64,000 nucleotides of DNA, from NCBI GenBank assembly GCA_019114945.1, contig DXEN01000059.1, forward strand, positions 1 to 64,000, written 5' to 3'. This document shows, piece by piece, positions 18,110-24,849 of the stretch (the stretch's first letter is position 1; the number at the start of each line of letters is the position of its first letter). The translations under genes and the position numbers were made by a program. The notes under the pieces are model-generated. The model was given only the letters and a program-made list of their open reading frames with translations. It did no database searches and was not told where the DNA came from. The stretch is from Candidatus Parabacteroides intestinigallinarum. GTDB taxonomy: Bacteria > Bacteroidota > Bacteroidia > Bacteroidales > Tannerellaceae.

Positions 18110-19240
18110 TTAAAGCCTATTCGCCATTTGGCGGACCATGCCGCTTTTCCACGCCGGAAAATCGCCGGCAAGAATCTGTGCCCGCGCCTCTTTTACCAGC
18201 CACAGGTAGAAGGCCAGGTTGTGGATGGAGGCGATTTGCAATCCCAACATCTCTTTCGCCTTGATCAAGTGGTGCAGATAGGCCTTGCTATATAAGGTAT
18301 CCACGTACGAATGCCCGTCCGGGTCGATGGGCGAGAAATCGTTTTCCCATTTCTTGTTGCGCATATTAATCGTGCCGAAGCGGGTGAACAGCTGCCCGTT
18401 GCGCCCGTTGCGCGTGGGCATGATGCAATCGAACATATCCACGCCCCGCTCGATCGCCTCCAGCAGGTTGATCGGCGTGCCGACTCCCATCAGATAGCGG
18501 GGCTTGTCCTTGGGCAGGATCTCGTTCACCACCTCGATCATCTCGTACATCTTCTCGGTCGGCTCGCCCACGGCCAATCCACCGATGGCGTTGCCGTCGG
18601 CCTCCTTGGAGGCCACGTTCTCCGCCGCCCGTTTCCGCAAGTCGGTGTAGACGCAACCTTGTACGATGGGGAACAGGCTTTGCCGGTATCCATAAAGCGG
18701 CTCGGTGCTGTTGAAGCGCGCCAGGCAGCGATCCAGCCACCGTTCGGTCAGCCCCAACGATTGCTTGGCGTAGTCGTAATCCGCGTCGCCCGGGCAACAT
18801 TCGTCGAAGGCCATGATGATATCCGCGCCGATGGAGCGCTCGATGTCCATCACCTTTTCCGGCGTGAACAGATGCTTGGAGCCGTCGATATGCGAGCGGA
18901 ACTCCGCGCCTCGCTCGTGCAGCTTGCGGTTGTCGGAAAGGGAGAACACTTGGAAGCCTCCGCTATCCGTCAAGATCGGCCGGTCCCACCCGTTGAACTT
19001 ATGCAGCCCTCCGGCCTCCTCCAATATCCTCGTCCCGGGACGGAGATACAGATGGTAGGTATTGCTCAGGATAATTTGCGCCTTCGTGTCTTCCCGCAAC
19101 TCGGTCATGTGTACGCCCTTTACAGTCCCTTGCGTACCGACCGGCATAAAGATGGGCGTCTCGATCGTCCCGTGATCGGTCGTGATCAAGCCCGCCCTCG
19201 CGTTTGTCCGTGTGTCGGTATGTTGTAGCTCAAATGTCAT
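18110..19240 (-). CDS. tgt: tRNA-guanine transglycosylase (queuine tRNA-ribosyltransferase)
   Basis: A 376-residue Tgt, which swaps guanine 34 for a queuosine precursor in tRNAs with GUN anticodons. Seen: FMPVGTQGTVKG, the active-site region ILTDSGGFQVFSL with the catalytic Asp, and GGLAVGEPTEKMYEM. The usual zinc cluster CxCxxC near the C-terminus is absent: the region after YSPxDxDGHSY reads ...SFVDTLYSKAYLHHL with no cysteines, suggesting a zinc-free variant as seen in some Bacteroidota. The ATG is about 17 nt after a consensus -7 box at 19257-19264. It is probably co-transcribed with lptF/G. Confidence 0.95.
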   Translation of the reverse strand: MTFELQHTDTRTNARAGLITTDHGTIETPIFMPVGTQGTVKGVHMTELREDTKAQIILSNTYHLYLRPGTRILEEAGGLHKFNGWDRPILTDSGGFQVFSLSDNRKLHERGAEFRSHIDGSKHLFTPEKVMDIERSIGADIIMAFDECCPGDADYDYAKQSLGLTERWLDRCLARFNSTEPLYGYRQSLFPIVQGCVYTDLRKRAAENVASKEADGNAIGGLAVGEPTEKMYEMIEVVNEILPKDKPRYLMGVGTPINLLEAIERGVDMFDCIMPTRNGRNGQLFTRFGTINMRNKKWENDFSPIDPDGHSYVDTLYSKAYLHHLIKAKEMLGLQIASIHNLAFYLWLVKEARAQILAGDFPAWKSGMVRQMANRL

Positions 19241-19256
19241 GTCGCTAATTTTGCGG

Positions 19257-19264
19257 CAAAGGTA
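19257..19264 (-). promoter_or_regulatory. -7 box of tgt
   Basis: On the minus strand this reads TACCTTTG, matching TAnnTTTG, 17 nt before the tgt ATG and just past the stop of the upstream polyferredoxin. The 5' leader must be very short. Confidence 0.65.
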
Positions 19265-19275
19265 GTATTTTTCTC

Positions 19276-20901
19276 TTAGAATCCGAAGTCATCGATTTCT
19301 ACCTTTTTCACCTCTTCCTCTTTGGGCTTCTCCACGAATTTGTGTACCTCGTTGGCTTTGACGATGATGGCCCGTTCCGGACGTACCGGGCAGATGGACT
19401 CGCATCCGCCGCATCCGATGCACAGATCCGGATTGACCCGCGGGATCGTCAGCGTGCCTTCGTAGGGCACCATGTGCACCGCTTGCGTGGGGCAATGCTC
19501 CGAGCAGGCGCCGCAATCCGTCCCTTCCGTCTTGACGATGCAGCGATCGATGAAGAAGGTGGCGATGCCAACCTGGGTAGTCGCCTTCTCCTCTTTCGTC
19601 AGAGGCATGATGGCATGGGTGGGGCAAATCTCCGAGCAGACCGTGCATTCGTAATTGCAATAGCTGTCGATATAGGCCACGCGCGGTTTCAGCATGTAGT
19701 CGAGCCCGTATTCCAGCCCGGTGGGACGTAATACGTGGCTGGGGCATTGGGTGACGCATATCTGGCAACCGGTGCAAATATCCTTGAAGCGTTCGATGCT
19801 GATAGCGCCCGGCGGAACGATGGGAGGCCATTTCTCGTGCCCCTTCCGTCGGCGAAGGCGCATCTGTTTCCCATGCCCGGCGGGGTCGCCTACTTCATGG
19901 GCGATAGCCGATACGATCGGGAGCGAGGAGGCCACGGTGGCGCCGGTCGCCAAGAAGGTACGACGGCTTTCCGAGATGGGCGCTCGCGCGGAGGCTTCCT
20001 TTCTCGTCTCGGGCTCGCTCGCGGGGGCGGTTCGCTCCGTCGCTTTACGGAAAGGCGGGTTGAAGCGATAACGCAATCCTCCCTTCGGGCACGAGGAGAC
20101 GCAATTGAAGCAATCCACGCATCGGGAGGTGTCGACGGTCAGGCCGCGGCTATCGATGGCCTCCGCCTTGCAGGCGCGCTCGCAGCTTCCGCACCGGGTG
20201 CAAGCGTCGCGGTCGAACGAGATCCGGAAGAGCGAGTAGCGCGATACGAGGCTCAATAACGCGCCTATCGGGCAAAGCGTATTGCAGAACAGGCGCCCAC
20301 GGAAAATCACCATGACGATGAACAGGCCGAGCGCCACGAGCCCCGACACGACGCCGAACAGCGTCACGTTGCTGATGGTTACTTGGTAAAGCGTATAATT
20401 GTCCATCCGGGCCAGCCCTTCGGCCAGCAGGTTGTTGAGCCACATCACGACCGGACGGAACAGGTTGTTCGCGATCCGCCCGAAATTGCTATAAGGGTCT
20501 AACAACGTACACAGCTCCACGACGCCGAAAATCGCCAACAAGAAGGTCAGTCCGAGGATGGAATATCGCAATACGTTGAGCGGTTTATGATAATGGAATC
20601 TTCTGGTGCCGTCTTTCTTCTTCTTGCCGATACAAAACAAGCGGTTGATGATGTCTTGCAATACGCCCGCCGGACAGATTGCCGAACAATAAATCCGTCC
20701 GAACAGTAACGCCAGCGCGAATTGGAACACCAATATGCCCGCCATTCCACCCAATAAAGCCGGCATGATTTGTAAATGAAGCAACTTGCTCGTCTGATCC
20801 GGCAACACGCCCGCGAAATCGACAAAGAAGAGAAGTATGGGTACGAAAAGAAGGATCGCGAGCGTCACTCGCAATCCTTTCCAATAATTAGGTCGTTTCA
20901 T
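19276..20901 (-). CDS. Membrane polyferredoxin: NapH-like half fused to a ferredoxin half with an internal twin-arginine motif
   Basis: A 541-residue iron-sulfur membrane protein. The first half resembles NapH: four or five transmembrane helices with CSAICPAG and CNTLCPIGAL loops, then two clusters (CTRCGSCERACK and CVDCFNCVSSCPKGG). A linker then carries a twin-arginine-like motif S312-R-R-T-F-L followed by a hydrophobic stretch. The second half resembles NapG-type ferredoxins with CTGCQICVTQCPS, CTVCSEICPTHAI, CGACSEHCPTQAV and CIGCGGCESICP. It is probably a quinol-linked electron wire with about six 4Fe-4S clusters, the last four in the periplasm. It follows the Tat-exported DUF362 gene by 6 bp, so that protein is the likely partner. 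The acceptor is unknown. Confidence 0.85.
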   Translation of the reverse strand: MKRPNYWKGLRVTLAILLFVPILLFFVDFAGVLPDQTSKLLHLQIMPALLGGMAGILVFQFALALLFGRIYCSAICPAGVLQDIINRLFCIGKKKKDGTRRFHYHKPLNVLRYSILGLTFLLAIFGVVELCTLLDPYSNFGRIANNLFRPVVMWLNNLLAEGLARMDNYTLYQVTISNVTLFGVVSGLVALGLFIVMVIFRGRLFCNTLCPIGALLSLVSRYSLFRISFDRDACTRCGSCERACKAEAIDSRGLTVDTSRCVDCFNCVSSCPKGGLRYRFNPPFRKATERTAPASEPETRKEASARAPISESRRTFLATGATVASSLPIVSAIAHEVGDPAGHGKQMRLRRRKGHEKWPPIVPPGAISIERFKDICTGCQICVTQCPSHVLRPTGLEYGLDYMLKPRVAYIDSYCNYECTVCSEICPTHAIMPLTKEEKATTQVGIATFFIDRCIVKTEGTDCGACSEHCPTQAVHMVPYEGTLTIPRVNPDLCIGCGGCESICPVRPERAIIVKANEVHKFVEKPKEEEVKKVEIDDFGF

Positions 20902-20907
20902 GTTACC

Positions 20908-21840
20908 TTATATCTTAATCCGTTTAATCGATATCGAATCCAATTGAGTCGTCCCCAAATGGAGCGCCTCGCCCTTGCCGATATGGGCGGCGGCCGCTAA
21001 ATCCAACTGTTTCACTTGGTTGAACAACCGTAGGGAAGCCGTATCCACCGCTACGATATTGGGCGATACGATCATTGATTTCAGCGTCGCGACATCCGAC
21101 GCGCTTCGCCCTTGCGGCCCGTTTTGGAACATGATGCGATAGGCGTCCACGATGTTCAACACCGGTCGTTTCTGCCAGGTGCAGATATCGGCGATGCATT
21201 GCTGCAGGTCGTTCTGGTGGAAGAAGCGGCGATCCCATACGATTCCCATGTAGTTCTTCATGGCGCAAGTCAGCTTGGCGCCGCCATGGTTCTTCAGGAC
21301 GGGCACGTTGAACCAGACGTCCGCCTCGATCAAAGCCTCGTGGATCTTGGCGCTTTTCAGGTTGACGCCATTCGGGATGGACACTTCCTTGAAATACTTC
21401 TCGTCGTTCGCGGGCATGATGATGCCTCCGGCCTCGCGCACCGCCTCGGCGATGCCGCTCGTTTGGTAACATTTCTGCCAGTTATCGCACGTGTGATCGA
21501 ATACGGTGACCTTGGAAGCGCCGGCCTCCAGGCATTTCTTGACCAAGGCCTTGACCAGTTTCGGGTTGGTGTTTCCCGCCATTTCCGGCGTGCGATCCCA
21601 GCCGATGTTCGGCTTGATTACGACCTTTTGGCCTTTCCTCACGTAATTACCGATGCCGCCTAAAGCCTCCAGTGCCTTATCCAGCATTACTTCCGGCTCT
21701 CCGCCCATCACCGCTACCATATCGGGCGCTTGTTCTACCTCCACGGTATTCGATGCCAATGCCGCTCGCAGTTTATCGAAGTTCAAGGATAAAGCCGCTC
21801 CCGCGATCACGCTGGTCTTCAAAAAATCTCGACGTTTCAT
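20908..21840 (-). CDS. DUF362-domain protein with Tat signal
   Basis: A 310-residue protein of the DUF362 family (iron-sulfur and corrinoid-associated family, function unresolved). The N-terminus MKRRDFLKTSVIAGAALSL is a clear twin-arginine signal, so it is exported folded. The body has VVIKPNIGWDRTP, KVTVFDHTCDNW and LKNHGGAKLTCAMKNYMG, the conserved core. It lies 6 bp upstream of the fused polyferredoxin, and together they look like a periplasmic redox unit. A -7 box TAAATTTG is at 21926-21933 on the minus strand, giving a leader of about 80 nt. Confidence 0.88.
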   Translation of the reverse strand: MKRRDFLKTSVIAGAALSLNFDKLRAALASNTVEVEQAPDMVAVMGGEPEVMLDKALEALGGIGNYVRKGQKVVIKPNIGWDRTPEMAGNTNPKLVKALVKKCLEAGASKVTVFDHTCDNWQKCYQTSGIAEAVREAGGIIMPANDEKYFKEVSIPNGVNLKSAKIHEALIEADVWFNVPVLKNHGGAKLTCAMKNYMGIVWDRRFFHQNDLQQCIADICTWQKRPVLNIVDAYRIMFQNGPQGRSASDVATLKSMIVSPNIVAVDTASLRLFNQVKQLDLAAAAHIGKGEALHLGTTQLDSISIKRIKI

Positions 21841-21925
21841 AAGTTGTATATATAATAATGAGTTCGCAATCTTTGTTCTTCTCGCTTCCTGTTCAATCCC
21901 CGCGGTTATTTATCAACGATCGCGA

Positions 21926-21933
21926 CAAATTTA
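21926..21933 (-). promoter_or_regulatory. -7 box of the DUF362-polyferredoxin operon
   Basis: On the minus strand this reads TAAATTTG, a full TAnnTTTG match. It is divergent from the phosphosignalling promoter at 21998. Confidence 0.6.
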
Positions 21934-21997
21934 AGGAAAAAACTTATGATTGAAAGTGAATCTATGAAAAATGATGCCTGCCAAATGAAAAAAACAC

Positions 21998-22021
21998 TAT
22001 ATTTGTTTCTCAAAGAGAAAC
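21998..22021 (+). promoter_or_regulatory. P1 of the phosphosignalling locus, with an inverted repeat at the start point
   Basis: TATATTTG at 21998-22005 is a full -7 match. It is followed at once by the perfect palindrome GTTTCTC-AAA-GAGAAAC (22005-22021), which covers the expected transcription start. The LytTR gene begins 18 bp later. A repressor or RNA hairpin at this site would control the whole locus. Confidence 0.65.
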
Positions 22022-22039
22022 GAGTACGAGGATTAGCGT

Positions 22040-22429
22040 ATGGAACGGTATTTAATTATAAAGACAAGAGACGAGCTATTGCGTATTAAGATCGGGCAAA
22101 TTCTTTATTTTGAGGCGGATCGGAATTATACGAAGTTATTATTGTCGAACGGCATCCAGTTCACTTTCGCCATCAACATCGGAAAGATCGAGGAGATATT
22201 GGGGCGGCAAGTTGCGGGGTGCAACAAAATATTGATGCGCGTGGGGAAGAGCCATATCATCAACAAGAATCATATTTTGCAGATTAATTTGCCGAAGCAA
22301 CGCTTGTTGCTGCTGACGGAGGAAGGGAAGCCCAAGGAATTGGTGATTTCCAAGGATCCATTGAAAGTGTTGAAGGACTCTTTGGAGAAAGAGATGGAAA
22401 TGGCGGAAGGAGGAGACGAGATAAAATGA
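22040..22429 (+). CDS. Stand-alone LytTR DNA-binding protein
   Basis: A 129-residue protein that is almost only a LytTR domain (about 10-108), the beta-sheet DNA-binding fold of AgrA and LytR. Recognisable parts are IGQILYFEADRNYTKL at the start and MRVGKSHIINKNHI in the middle, where family DNA contacts lie. There is no receiver domain, so control must come from elsewhere, perhaps phosphorylation by the kinase of the same locus or a membrane partner. It is the first gene of the eight and overlaps the next by 4 bp (ATGA), showing tight coupling. Autoregulation through the adjacent palindrome is inference. Confidence 0.85.
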   Translation: MERYLIIKTRDELLRIKIGQILYFEADRNYTKLLLSNGIQFTFAINIGKIEEILGRQVAGCNKILMRVGKSHIINKNHILQINLPKQRLLLLTEEGKPKELVISKDPLKVLKDSLEKEMEMAEGGDEIK

Positions 22430-23079
22430 TTATAAAGATAGGGAAGGCGGAGGATAACGATTTTATCGTGCGCGATCCTTCCGTGAGCCGTCATCACGCC
22501 CGGTTGACGCGGGATGATGAGGGGCATCTGGTATTGGAGGACTTGAATTCGACGAATGGGACGTTCGTGAATGGGAGCCAGATCGTCAAGAAACGGGTTT
22601 CCTTGACGGATACGGTGTCGCTGGGGGAATGCCGCCCGATCGATCTATCGGAAGTGCTGAGGTATAATAACGATTATAGCGAGGAGTTTGCCGCGTTGAA
22701 AAACGTGTATGAGAATTATACGCGGGCGAAAATCCGGATTCAATCGTCCAATCAGTTCAAGACGAGGCTTTTGCAATCCTTGCCTTTTGCCTTGCCCGGG
22801 ATAATTGGCGTGTTGGTCGGATTCATGGGAAAGGGAAGCCCGGAATGGTTCGGGATTAGTCTGTTCTTGGCGATTTGCGCGCCTACGGTGGGGATTTACT
22901 TGGGCGCACGGCAATCCGCTAAGATCCCGCGGCAATTGCAGGAATTGGCCAATCAGTTCAAGATCGATTATGTATGCCCGAAGTGCGGGACTTTTTTAGG
23001 CGATATTCCATGGGAATCCTTGCGGAACCGGAAGCATTGTCCGGTATCGTCTTGCCAAGCTAAGTGGGTCAAGGAGTGA
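22426..23079 (+). CDS. Membrane FHA-domain protein with C-terminal zinc ribbon
   Basis: A 217-residue protein. The N-terminal FHA domain (1-75) binds phosphothreonine peptides; its core GKAEDNDFIV, SVSRHHARL and LNSTNGTFVNG keeps the phosphate-binding Ser, Arg, His and Asn positions. A linker (76-110) leads to two transmembrane helices (about 112-133 and 138-158). The C-terminal end has a zinc-ribbon pattern, C184-x2-C187 and C205-x4-C210. Both ends should be cytoplasmic. It is likely a membrane dock for phosphorylated partners of the kinase encoded downstream. The gene overlaps the LytTR gene by 4 bp. Confidence 0.85.
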   Translation: MIIKIGKAEDNDFIVRDPSVSRHHARLTRDDEGHLVLEDLNSTNGTFVNGSQIVKKRVSLTDTVSLGECRPIDLSEVLRYNNDYSEEFAALKNVYENYTRAKIRIQSSNQFKTRLLQSLPFALPGIIGVLVGFMGKGSPEWFGISLFLAICAPTVGIYLGARQSAKIPRQLQELANQFKIDYVCPKCGTFLGDIPWESLRNRKHCPVSSCQAKWVKE

Positions 23080-23147
23080 GTTTTCCCTTTTTCGTATCAG
23101 GAAACAATCCCTTTCGTACATGAATCCCAAATGTTTGATTATAGGGA

Positions 23148-23178
23148 AGAACGCCCTGCTTGTAGGTCGGGCGCTTTT
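23148..23178 (+). terminator. Probable terminator or attenuator between FHA gene and acidic gene
   Basis: A weak hairpin, CGCCC pairing with GGGCG, followed by CTTTTCC. It separates the first two genes from the P2 promoter. Confidence 0.45.
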
Positions 23179-23188
23179 CCTATCTTTG
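23160..23188 (+). promoter_or_regulatory. P2 promoter inside the phosphosignalling locus
   Basis: TTG at 23160-23162, an 18-bp spacer and TATCTTTG at 23181-23188 match the Bacteroidota promoter. It would drive the acidic protein, the second FHA gene and the phosphatase, and possibly all downstream genes. Confidence 0.65.
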
Positions 23189-23221
23189 TCCGTGGAAATA
23201 ATAATGTTTTAGGGAAAAATT

Positions 23222-23479
23222 ATGCAAGAGGAGGATTACACATTCGTGACACTGGATGGCGAGGACGCTTTGCCCGCGGATGCCGTCGTGATAGACGTCG
23301 AAGAGGGCGCGAGTGTCGATTTGGGCGCGGACGTGGTCGTTGCCGAGGATGATTTGTCGCTGGCCGATCACGCGGATTTTATTACTTTGGCGGATGATAC
23401 GGTGATGCTTTCGGATACGGATACATTGGATCTGTACTCGATGGATATGGATGAGGTGGATATCTCATTTACGTTATGA
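23222..23479 (+). CDS. Small, extremely acidic protein of unknown function
   Basis: 85 residues: 19 Asp, 7 Glu, no Lys, no Arg and one His, so the predicted isoelectric point is very low. Seven Thr and five Ser are spread among the acidic residues, for example VTLDGED, LADDTVML and SDTDTLDLY. The second half alternates hydrophobic and polar or acidic residues, which could form beta strands. No family was recognised. It lies between two FHA-protein genes and upstream of the phosphatase and kinase, and overlaps the next gene by 4 bp. A role as phosphorylation target and FHA ligand, or as a cation-binding buffer, is inference. It is accepted as real because of its promoter, coupling and consistent codon use. 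Confidence 0.75.
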   Translation: MQEEDYTFVTLDGEDALPADAVVIDVEEGASVDLGADVVVAEDDLSLADHADFITLADDTVMLSDTDTLDLYSMDMDEVDISFTL

Positions 23480-23991
23480 TCGCCATAAAGTGCCCACATT
23501 GCCATGTCGGTTTAAAGGTAGACGAGGGGAAAATTCCCCTCGGCATTACCTCTTTTAAATGTCCGAAGTGTAAGGAGCCGATTCCTGTATCCCTATTATC
23601 CGGAAAACCGGACCGTCCAGAGACCGAGGCCGATACCGTCCTTGTCGCCCCGGTGAGGGCGGGGATGGGACGGTTGACGGTTCTGCCGGATGCCGATACG
23701 CCCGAGCAGACGTTCGCCCTTCACGAGGGCACGTTCCTTATCGGGCGAAAGTCGAACGCTTCCCAAGCGACTTTGCCGATCGTGACGGGCGATCGGACCA
23801 TGAGCCGCGAGCACGCGCTCATCACGGTGGAAAAAAATCAAAGAGGAGGATACAAACATTTGCTATCCGACAATAATAGTAAAAATCATACGTTATATAA
23901 TAGCAATTACTTAGAGAAAGGCGAGATTGTCGTCCTGAAAGATAATGACGAGATTATCATGGGGCGGACGGTTATTCGCTTTAATGAATAA
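23476..23991 (+). CDS. Zinc-ribbon plus FHA-domain protein, soluble
   Basis: A 171-residue protein with the reverse layout of the other FHA protein here. An N-terminal zinc ribbon (C6-x2-C9, C29-x2-C32, of the MJ0042/zinc-finger type) is followed by a linker with several Thr (about 45-60) and a C-terminal FHA domain (about 65-171) with LIGRKSNAS, TMSREHALI and NNSKNHTLYN. No transmembrane helix. Thr residues in the linker (ETEADTVLV) could be phosphorylated and bound by an FHA domain, as in mycobacterial GarA and its relatives. It is followed after 13 bp by the phosphatase gene. Confidence 0.85.
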   Translation: MIAIKCPHCHVGLKVDEGKIPLGITSFKCPKCKEPIPVSLLSGKPDRPETEADTVLVAPVRAGMGRLTVLPDADTPEQTFALHEGTFLIGRKSNASQATLPIVTGDRTMSREHALITVEKNQRGGYKHLLSDNNSKNHTLYNSNYLEKGEIVVLKDNDEIIMGRTVIRFNE

Positions 23992-24004
23992 AACTCATAT
24001 TGCT

Positions 24005-24805
24005 ATGTATATAACGATAGGTAAACCATACGCTGTCTCTGAGAAGGGAAGACGTTCGAATAACGAGGATGCCGTTTATCCTCTTCCCGAGCGGGTTCAC
24101 GCCGATCAAAAATTGTTTTTGGTGTGCGATGGTGTTGGCGGCGCGGAGAAAGGTGAGGTTGCCAGCGCGCTCGCGTGTGAGTCTATACATACTTTTTTCT
24201 CTTCTTTCCTGGAGGGCGACCCGACTCCCGATTTCATACAACGGGCCATTCAGTATACGGAGGCTCGTTTCAATGCCTATATCGACGAGCATCCGGAAGC
24301 GATGGGGATGGCGACAACCTTGACGCTGGCTTATATCGCTTCCTCGGGTATTGTCTGGGCCCACGCGGGCGATAGCCGTTTGTATCATTTGCGGGAGGGA
24401 GAGATCCTGCGCCGTACGGAGGATCATTCCTTGGTAAACTTATGGGTGCGATTGGGAAAAATATCGCCGGAGGAAGTCGCGACGCATCCCGTGCGTAATG
24501 TGATCACCCGTGCGATTCAAGGCGGGCACGAGCCGATAGAGGCGGATGTGGAAGTGCTGACAGACATCCAGGCGGGCGATTTTATATTCCTTTGTACGGA
24601 TGGCGTGTTGGAGAGCATGGACGACGCGGCGATCGCCGAGGCGTTCCGCCGCTCCTCTGTCGTCGAGATAAAGGACGCGATCATGGAAGCGTGCGTGGAT
24701 AAGACGCGCGACAACTTCTCTTTTTATATTATTCCTATCCAAAAAGTCAGGATGGAGACAAGTCTGAAGCAAAATATTCTCTCTTTTCTTTATTCTTTTG
24801 TATAA
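24005..24805 (+). CDS. PP2C-family Ser/Thr protein phosphatase
   Basis: A 266-residue cytoplasmic PPM/PP2C phosphatase that would reverse phosphorylation by the kinase encoded next. Metal-binding and core motifs in order: RSNNEDAVY, LVCDGVGGAEKGEVAS, GMATTLTLAYI, AHAGDSRLYHL, VITRAIQGG, FLCTDGVLESM and DKTRDNFSFYII. The length matches the minimal bacterial domain with no membrane segment. The start is the ATG reading MYITIGKPY; an ATG seven codons upstream overlaps the previous stop and is possible. Confidence 0.93.
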   Translation: MYITIGKPYAVSEKGRRSNNEDAVYPLPERVHADQKLFLVCDGVGGAEKGEVASALACESIHTFFSSFLEGDPTPDFIQRAIQYTEARFNAYIDEHPEAMGMATTLTLAYIASSGIVWAHAGDSRLYHLREGEILRRTEDHSLVNLWVRLGKISPEEVATHPVRNVITRAIQGGHEPIEADVEVLTDIQAGDFIFLCTDGVLESMDDAAIAEAFRRSSVVEIKDAIMEACVDKTRDNFSFYIIPIQKVRMETSLKQNILSFLYSFV

Positions 24806-24811
24806 ATAACG

Positions 24812-24819
24812 TACTTTTG
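24812..24819 (+). promoter_or_regulatory. -7 box upstream of the kinase gene (P3)
   Basis: TACTTTTG matches TAnnTTTG, 30 nt before the kinase ATG. No good -33 element was seen at the right spacing. Confidence 0.45.
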
Positions 24820-24849
24820 GCAGATTAATGGAATCGGAATTCTTTAGTT

